Shown one piece after another: positions 59,329 to 64,000 of a DNA stretch of 64,000 bases. Both the position numbers and the translations under genes were made by a program. The notes under the pieces were generated by a model. That model ran no database searches and was not told the origin of the DNA. It saw only the letters and a program-made list of their open reading frames with translations. This stretch comes from Mucilaginibacter rivuli (lineage in GTDB: Bacteria > Bacteroidota > Bacteroidia > Sphingobacteriales > Sphingobacteriaceae): contig NZ_JAHXPQ010000007.1 in NCBI RefSeq assembly GCF_019391655.1, forward strand, positions 216,236-280,235, written 5' to 3'. The stretch's first letter is position 1. Every line of letters begins with the position of its first letter.

Positions 59329-59796
59329 TTATAACTCTTTCGTCATCACAACAATTTCTCTACCGTTTAAATTGATCCTTTCTAATTGCTGCCAATCCAA
59401 TCTTTTATATAATGTTTCTGCTGTGTGGGTAAACAGAAATATCTTTTTTGTGCCCCTGCTTTTAGCAACCTCCTGTATTTTTTCACATAGTAACGCACCG
59501 TAACCTTTTTTGCGGTATTCGTTTTTAGTGAAAACCAAAGCCAGCCAGGGGCCTAAAGCTTTATATTTAGGTGCTACATCCTGTAACCTCACATGAGCAT
59601 AGATTCCACCGGTGGCTATCGGGATGTTGTTTAGGCTCATTACCATTTGAAATTCTGTGCTGTTTTCTGAAAATGCAGATAATTGTTGGATGGTTTTTTC
59701 CCGGTCAATATTCCATTCATGCAGATACCAGTCTGCAATAAGTTCAATTGATTCCTTGTCGTGTGGTTGTATGATTTGGTAGGAAATTTTGCTCAT
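59329..59796 (-). CDS. GNAT family N-acetyltransferase
   Basis: A 155-residue GCN5-related acetyltransferase. Strand-loop features are HVRLQDVAPKYKALGPWLALVFTKNEYRKKGYG (the acetyl-CoA pyrophosphate loop is the terminal RKKGYGALLCE) and KIFLFTHTAETLYKRLDWQQLE. Substrate unknown. A TATATTTG box lies 7 bases before the ATG at 59796. It is flanked on both sides by CGGTGTTATCACCG elements. Confidence 0.85.
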   Translation of the reverse strand: MSKISYQIIQPHDKESIELIADWYLHEWNIDREKTIQQLSAFSENSTEFQMVMSLNNIPIATGGIYAHVRLQDVAPKYKALGPWLALVFTKNEYRKKGYGALLCEKIQEVAKSRGTKKIFLFTHTAETLYKRLDWQQLERINLNGREIVVMTKEL

Positions 59797-59803
59797 GTTA
59801 CCG

Positions 59804-59811
59804 CAAATATA
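59804..59811 (-). promoter_or_regulatory. -7 box TATATTTG before the GNAT gene
   Basis: TATATTTG on the minus strand, 7 bases before the ATG. No -33 element at the expected spacing. Confidence 0.45.
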
Positions 59812-59841
59812 CTTGAAAAGATAAAAACGTATTTTGGCTAC

Positions 59842-59908
59842 GGCCGATGTTATACCACGCTATTTAGGCATATGTTTGGTGGTACGGTGATAACACCGAC
59901 CACAGGCT
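59842..59908. repeat. CGGTGTTATCACCG element, inverted pair
   Basis: A degenerate plus-strand copy (GGCCGATGTTATACCACG, 59842) faces a good minus-strand copy (GGTACGGTGATAACACCG, 59881-59898), 20 bases apart, between the GNAT and LprI-like genes. Confidence 0.7.
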
Positions 59909-59914
59909 GAATGC

Positions 59915-60316
59915 TTATAGTCGTCTTAAAAGCACAATTACCCTTTCCTCAACAAATGTCGCTTTTTTATCTATAAGTACCATTTCCCTATCTTCGCCTC
60001 CCAAACTCTTTACTTCAGGATCTAAAGTTAGATTTTTAAAATACTGATCCCGTTTAATCAGCCACTGTGCCTGTTCTGATTTTAATTTGGAGATTTGGGG
60101 AGATAGTAGTTTTGTGCGAAGTTTTATATAAGCCAAATTTAACATGCTGTCTATTTGGTGATAATGCACTTTAGAACATCCGAGCATATATACTCCTTTA
60201 TCCAAACAGGTTTGATAAGAGTTCCTAAGAGAATCAACTGTTTTAATCGTTTGAGCAAAACCTTGAAGTCCCCAAAAGCAAAGCAACAGCGCCACAATAA
60301 TTCTTAATTTTTGCAA
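59915..60316 (-). CDS. LprI/DUF1311-family secreted protein
   Basis: A 133-residue protein starting at TTG 60316 (no ATG fits the frame). The signal peptide ends WGLQGFAQ. The DUF1311 (lysozyme-inhibitor LprI-like) pattern is visible: C...C spacing with KGVYMLGCSKVHYHQIDSMLNLAY and LKSEQAQWLIKRDQYF. In M. tuberculosis LprI inhibits lysozyme; many members are unassigned. The final Cys of the family motif (after RD) is replaced here, so the disulfide pattern differs. It lies in a repeat-rich patch, suggesting it is accessory. Confidence 0.8.
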   Translation of the reverse strand: MQKLRIIVALLLCFWGLQGFAQTIKTVDSLRNSYQTCLDKGVYMLGCSKVHYHQIDSMLNLAYIKLRTKLLSPQISKLKSEQAQWLIKRDQYFKNLTLDPEVKSLGGEDREMVLIDKKATFVEERVIVLLRRL

Positions 60317-60343
60317 GGTGTATTTTATGAATATTTAGTTTAT

Positions 60344-60365
60344 GGTACGGTGTTATCACCATAAC
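60344..60365 (+). repeat. CGGTGTTATCACCG element, copy near murA
   Basis: GGTACGGTGTTATCACCATAAC contains GGTG / CACC arms and lies just after the murA stop. Confidence 0.6.
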
Positions 60366-60370
60366 ATTTC

Positions 60371-61675
60371 TTACACCCTCCTAATATCCGCCCCCAACGC
60401 TATCAAACGCTGGTCGATATTTTGATACCCGCGCTCTATCTGCTCAATATTTGATATGGTTGATTTACCATTTGCCGATAAGGCTGCTATCAATAACGAT
60501 ACCCCGGCACGTATATCCGGCGATGTCATCGATATGCCACGTAATTGCATTTGTTTATCCAAACCTATAACCGTAGCACGGTGCGGATCGCACAGGATGA
60601 TTTGGGCACCCATTTCTATCAGTTTATCCACAAAGAACAAGCGGCTTTCAAACATTTTCTGGTGTATCAGTACAGAGCCTTTAGCCTGGGTTGCAATAAC
60701 CAATACTATGCTCAACAAGTCGGGAGTAAAGCCCGGCCATGGTGCATCGGCAATGGTCATTATCGAACCATCAATAAAGGTCTCGATCTCGTAGTGGTCC
60801 TGCGCAGGGATATAAATATCATCGCCGTGGCGCTCCAGTTTAATGCCCAGGCGTTTAAACACATCAGGTATCATACCCAACTCATCGTAATGCACATCCT
60901 TTATCGTGATCTCAGAACCTGTCATCGCCGCGAGGCCAATAAATGATCCTATCTCGATCATATCGGGCAGCATGCGGTGTTCTGTTCCGCCAAGGCGTGT
61001 TACACCTTCAATGGTGAGCAGGTTACTGCCTATGCCGCTAATTTTGGCGCCCATGCGGTTTAGCATTTTACAAAGCTGCTGCAGGTAAGGCTCACAGGCC
61101 GCGTTATATATAGTGGTGGTGCCTTTGGCTAAAACAGCCGCCATTACCACGTTGGCTGTCCCGGTAACCGAGGCTTCGTCAAGCAAAATATATGTGCCCT
61201 GTAAGTTTGAGGCATCTACATTAAAAAAGCCGGTCTCAGGGTTATAATCAAATCGTGCGCCTAATTTCTCAAAACCCAAAAAGTGGGTATCCAACCTGCG
61301 GCGACCAATTTTATCGCCTCCCGGTTTAGGTATCGCTGCCTTGCCAAAGCGTGCCAGCAAAGGGCCAACTATCATGATGGAGCCGCGCAGGCTGCCGCCC
61401 TTAGCTTTAAATGTATCCGACTGGAAAAATTCCAGATCAATGTTTTTAGCTTCAAAAGTATAGGTATCTGATGCCAGCTTTTCAACCGTAACGCCCATAT
61501 CGCCAACCAGCTCTATCAGCTTGTTCACATCAACAATATCGGGTATGTTGCTTATGGTAATTTTTTCTTCGGTCAGTAACACTGCCGATATAATTTGCAG
61601 CGCCTCGTTTTTGGCTCCCTGCGGAGTTATTTCGCCCTTTAACGGTTTACCACCGCGAATTTCAAATGCACCCAT
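60371..61675 (-). CDS. murA: UDP-N-acetylglucosamine 1-carboxyvinyltransferase MurA (Asp variant)
   Basis: A 434-residue enzyme adding enolpyruvate to UDP-GlcNAc, the first committed step of peptidoglycan synthesis. Family marks include GAKNEALQI at 20-28, RGSIMIVGPLLARFG and DIRAGVSLLIAAL. The catalytic position, Cys115 in E. coli (GGCTIG), is Asp121 here (GGDKIG). Cys-to-Asp MurA proteins are active but are not alkylated by fosfomycin, so intrinsic resistance to that drug is expected. It is preceded, across heptad array H4, by the DUF4290 gene, a neighbour often seen in Bacteroidota. Confidence 0.95.
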   Translation of the reverse strand: MGAFEIRGGKPLKGEITPQGAKNEALQIISAVLLTEEKITISNIPDIVDVNKLIELVGDMGVTVEKLASDTYTFEAKNIDLEFFQSDTFKAKGGSLRGSIMIVGPLLARFGKAAIPKPGGDKIGRRRLDTHFLGFEKLGARFDYNPETGFFNVDASNLQGTYILLDEASVTGTANVVMAAVLAKGTTTIYNAACEPYLQQLCKMLNRMGAKISGIGSNLLTIEGVTRLGGTEHRMLPDMIEIGSFIGLAAMTGSEITIKDVHYDELGMIPDVFKRLGIKLERHGDDIYIPAQDHYEIETFIDGSIMTIADAPWPGFTPDLLSIVLVIATQAKGSVLIHQKMFESRLFFVDKLIEMGAQIILCDPHRATVIGLDKQMQLRGISMTSPDIRAGVSLLIAALSANGKSTISNIEQIERGYQNIDQRLIALGADIRRV

Positions 61676-61688
61676 TGTTTAGTTTTTT

Positions 61689-61798
61689 AGTCTGGAGTCC
61701 GAAGTCATGAGTCGGAAGTCGAACCGAAGTTAAAAGATAAATTTTACAAATACTACCACTTAGGATTAAAGGCTCAAGACTCAGAACTCAAGACTTAG
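61689..61798. repeat. Heptad-periodic array with inverted arms (H4)
   Basis: Left arm (61689-61723): AGTCTGG, AGTCCGA, AGTCATG, AGTCGGA, AGTCGAA. Right arm (61771-61798): GGCTCAA, GACTCAG, AACTCAA, GACTTAG. All at a 7-base step. The right arm contains the stop codon of the DUF4290 gene (61795-61797) and the left arm lies just before the murA start. Confidence 0.88.
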
Positions 61799-62517
61799 TA
61801 CTTCCTTCCACCCCCTCCACCGCCGCTATTGCGGTTACGGTTGTTTTGGTTGTTCTTATTGTTGTTGTTATTGCGGTTGTTCTGGTTGTTTTTATTATTG
61901 TTATTCTGGTTATTACGGCCACGGCCCGCGCTTTCGGTTTTATGCGTGTTGGCGCTGCGGTATTCAACCTTGTTCAGGTTAACAGATTCATCCAGTTTCA
62001 ACTCGCCGTTTGATAATTCGCGTAAATGTGCAAAAATGGTCTCATCGGTAACCGAATCTTTGTTCCACTGCACGTAGGCCATTTTCATAAAGTTGGCAAT
62101 AGCCTGTACCATATGGTTGCGGCGCTCGGGCTCTTCAATACTTTTGGCTTTGGTAATCATCATTTCGATGGTTTTACCGTAGTGCTTGTATTTTATACGC
62201 TGGTGCGGATATTTTAAAGGCTCGGGCTTAAGGTGTATCGTTTCCGGGTTTGGCGGTGGGTACGGCGAGTCTACATCGATCTGGAAGTTAGATATGATGT
62301 GCAGGTGATCCCATAGCTTATGCTTAAAATCGGCAACGTCGCGCAGGTGCGGGTTTAAAAACCCCATCAGGTCAATCACCACCAACGCGTATTTATTGCG
62401 TTCTTCTTTTGTTGGTAAAGCAACAATGTACTTTACCATATTTTGTACGTTACGGCCGTACTCCGATAGCAGTAATTTACTGCGCGTTGAGTTATAATCA
62501 AATTCCTGTAAAGGCAT
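61795..62517 (-). CDS. DUF4290 protein with Asn/Gly-rich tail
   Basis: A 240-residue protein. The first 180 residues are the Bacteroidota DUF4290 domain (EYGRNVQNMVKYIVALPTKEERNKYA, DFKHKLWDHLHIISNF, NFMKMAYVQWNKDS). Residues about 195-240 are a low-complexity tail of Asn, Gln, Arg and Gly, with two nearly repeated NNKNNQNNRN blocks ending in GGGGGGRKY. The basic, Asn-rich tail could bind nucleic acid or drive assembly, but this is a guess. It precedes murA on the same strand. The domain has no known activity. Confidence 0.85.
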   Translation of the reverse strand: MPLQEFDYNSTRSKLLLSEYGRNVQNMVKYIVALPTKEERNKYALVVIDLMGFLNPHLRDVADFKHKLWDHLHIISNFQIDVDSPYPPPNPETIHLKPEPLKYPHQRIKYKHYGKTIEMMITKAKSIEEPERRNHMVQAIANFMKMAYVQWNKDSVTDETIFAHLRELSNGELKLDESVNLNKVEYRSANTHKTESAGRGRNNQNNNNKNNQNNRNNNNNKNNQNNRNRNSGGGGGGRKY

Positions 62518-62683
62518 AGCTTTTCTAATTTAAATAATGTTTGTGTTTGCCGTTTACTGAGTATTTATCCCCGGGATGGGAACGCTGATATACTTAGGAG
62601 TACCACGGTAAAAAAATGAAAGTACTGCAATTGCAGCGCTCAAAGATACGCAGATAGTTTTAAACTAAAAAATCGCTGGTGTT

Positions 62684-63121
62684 TCAGTTTGTATTTTCGT
62701 TGGTAACTCCAATCCCGTATCGTATTGCCGCTTCAAGTACATCCATATTTATATCTTTTAGCTTTTTAAACTTAATGCAATATGCCGTCACATTTGCCTT
62801 GCCCAGGTTTTTTCCAAAAGTTTGAGCTAAATAGTCCTTATTGGCAATGCCAAGGATATATACAGATATGCCGCTGGTGTTCGCGCTCATCCCAATTTGA
62901 TAAAATTCTTTCGTTGTTCCATCAGTATATTTTATAGTGTACGCACCATATCCAATATTAGGGTTGGAAACGACTTTGTTTTCGCTGTTTTTACCATCCA
63001 AAAACTAGAGTTTACCTGTTGGTAATACCCGAAGTATGAGTGTATGTAAACTTTCCATATCAATGCGTTTTGCTTCGGGTTGACTGTTAATATAGTTTGT
63101 TATCTGTTCCGGTATACTCAT
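62684..63121 (-). pseudogene. DUF1801 gene interrupted by an in-frame amber codon
   Basis: Two frames on the minus strand abut: residues from ATG 63121 (MSIPEQITNYINSQPEAKRI) to LPTGKL, then TAG (63005-63007), then FLDGKNSENKVVSNPNIGYG to the end at 62684, all in the same frame with no indel. The joined product (about 145 residues) matches DUF1801 proteins, in which a Trp normally stands at this place (KLWFLDGK), so TGG to TAG is the simplest explanation. The rest of the protein (TKEFYQIGMSANTSGIS, KLKDINMDVLEAAI) is well conserved, so the lesion is recent, or the codon is read through. Confidence 0.75.
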
Positions 63122-63221
63122 AACATATGATTTATCGCTGAAGTGCTTTCTCAAATTTCGCTTTATTTTTAATGATACACTAATTTCAAATCGGGGCAAT
63201 CAAAAAACCGCTATAACTGTT

Positions 63222-63229
63222 TAACTTTG
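63222..63229 (+). promoter_or_regulatory. -7 box TAACTTTG before the CoA-transferase gene
   Basis: TAACTTTG on the plus strand, 24 bases before the ATG at 63254; no -33 TTTG seen. Confidence 0.4.
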
Positions 63230-63253
63230 ATCAATTAATAAACCAGGCGCCCC

Positions 63254-63910
63254 ATGCTCGATAAAAACGATATTGCCAAACGCATTGCCCGCGAAATTAA
63301 AGACGGTTATTATGTAAACCTGGGCATAGGTATCCCTACGTTGGTAGCAAACTATATCCCCGCGGATATGGATGTGGTGCTGCAATCAGAAAATGGCTTA
63401 CTGGGCATGGGCCCTTTCCCTTTCGAAGGTGAAGAAGACCCCGATACCATTAACGCGGGCAAGCAAACCATTACCATGCTGCCCGGTTCGGCCATATTCG
63501 ATTCGGCCATGAGTTTTGGTATGATCCGCGCTAAAAAGGTAAACCTCACTATACTGGGAGCTATGGAAGTATCCGAGAACGGCGATATAGCAAATTGGAA
63601 AATCCCCGGCAAAATGGTAAAAGGTATGGGTGGCGCTATGGACCTGGTAGCCAGTGCCGAAAACATTATTGTAGCTATGCAGCACGTTAACAAAGCAGGC
63701 GAGTCAAAGCTGTTGCCACAATGCACGCTCCCGCTCACAGGCGTACACTGCGTAAAAAAAATAGTGACAGAATTGGCGGTGCTCGATGTACTCCCCGAAG
63801 GCGGTTTCAAACTATTGGAACGTGCACCGGGAGTTAGTGTTGAAGAGATCATCGCTGCTACAGCGGGTAAATTGATTGTTGAGGGAGATGTGCCGGAAAT
63901 GGTGATATAA
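63254..63910 (+). CDS. scoB: 3-oxoacid CoA-transferase subunit B
   Basis: A 218-residue subunit B of a succinyl-CoA:3-oxoacid (or acetate/acetoacetate) CoA-transferase. The CoA-glutamyl catalytic Glu is in the SENGLLG motif (residues about 51-57), and GIGIPTLVANYIP, MGGAMDLV and LPLTGVHCVKKIVTE are typical. It uses CoA exchange to activate acetoacetate in ketone-body breakdown. The matching subunit A, which usually lies just upstream, is absent: the upstream neighbour is the DUF1801 pseudogene on the other strand. Subunit A may be beyond the window or elsewhere. Confidence 0.92.
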   Translation: MLDKNDIAKRIAREIKDGYYVNLGIGIPTLVANYIPADMDVVLQSENGLLGMGPFPFEGEEDPDTINAGKQTITMLPGSAIFDSAMSFGMIRAKKVNLTILGAMEVSENGDIANWKIPGKMVKGMGGAMDLVASAENIIVAMQHVNKAGESKLLPQCTLPLTGVHCVKKIVTELAVLDVLPEGGFKLLERAPGVSVEEIIAATAGKLIVEGDVPEMVI

Positions 63911-63917
63911 GATTTAC

Positions 63918-64000
63918 ATCATTGCGAGGCACGAAGCAATCCCCGATAGACAGGTTTGCAATATGCACAGCTTAAATGGATAGTTTAGGATTGCTTCGTA
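63918..64000. repeat. REP-like element, GTCATTGCGA class, cut by the window end
   Basis: ATTGCGAGGCACGAAGCAAT at 63921 and the complementary GGATTGCTTCGTA at 63988-64000 form the two arms; the outer end lies outside. Same class as 6886-7009. Confidence 0.75.

Noticed and set aside
63918..64000. Insertion sequence end at the right border
   Set aside because: Only REP arms are visible and no transposase frame enters the window.

Overview
The window looks like core chromosome of a Bacteroidota bacterium, most likely family Sphingobacteriaceae (Mucilaginibacter/Pedobacter-like). I base this on protein families largely confined to that phylum (DUF4290, DUF4294, DUF4783, DUF4199, BatA-type vWA protein, TonB-plug/carboxypeptidase-regulatory protein, PorT-like barrel), on -7 boxes of the form TAnnTTTG, on the near absence of Shine-Dalgarno sequences, and on bacillithiol rather than glutathione genes. 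No sequence search was run, so the genus is an inference. There is no phage, plasmid, CRISPR array or complete insertion sequence.

Layout. 0-7 kb: end of a large surface protein, an outer-membrane barrel, a DinB-like protein, an alpha/beta hydrolase and an M3 oligopeptidase. 7-13 kb: lon with a small membrane protein, a TPR protein, and gpmI with a lipoprotein. 13-17 kb: DUF4783, nadC, plsY, M48 lipoprotein, DUF2071. 17-22 kb, minus strand: the chain RelA/SpoT - Fur - purA - pabB. 22-30 kb: DUF4294, peroxidase, bshB1, then lysine 6-aminotransferase, a PLP desulfhydrase/deaminase, RluD-type synthase, class IV aminotransferase and fmt. 30-38 kb: a CheB-CheR-PAS-kinase fusion and a Ku/LigD end-joining pair with two small stress-type proteins. 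38-47 kb: tRNA-Arg(UCU), DUF1080 and ThuA-like secreted proteins, a dolichol-phosphate-mannose-synthase-like enzyme, ruvB, an AT-rich DUF4143 ATPase, a CstB-like persulfide dioxygenase/rhodanese, mnmD and mazG. 47-50 kb: an ECF sigma factor module (two lipoproteins, sigma factor, trans-envelope putative anti-sigma protein) with two matching ECF-like promoters. 50-54 kb: FtsX-type permease, NamZ-like DUF1343 protein, and three tandem paralogous secreted proteins. 54-59 kb: BatA-like protein, a dihydroorotase homologue without its metal ligands, an acidic unknown and DUF4199. 59-64 kb: a repeat-rich patch with GNAT and LprI-like genes, murA (Asp variant), DUF4290, a DUF1801 pseudogene with an amber stop, and a CoA-transferase B subunit.

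The most unusual signal is between the genes. At least five loci hold degenerate tandem arrays with a 7-base period (unit GACTNNN / AGTCNNN or GATTNNN) and about eight hold arrays with an 8-base period (units such as TTTGCACA or AATGACNN). Several come as two inverted arms, so the transcript could fold into a hairpin able to slip by one unit. They abut, and sometimes supply, start or stop codons. Other dispersed palindromes (a TTGTTTC-class REP, a GTCATTGCGA-class REP, a CGGTGTTATCACCG element and a TAGCGATGGG hairpin) fill most remaining gaps.
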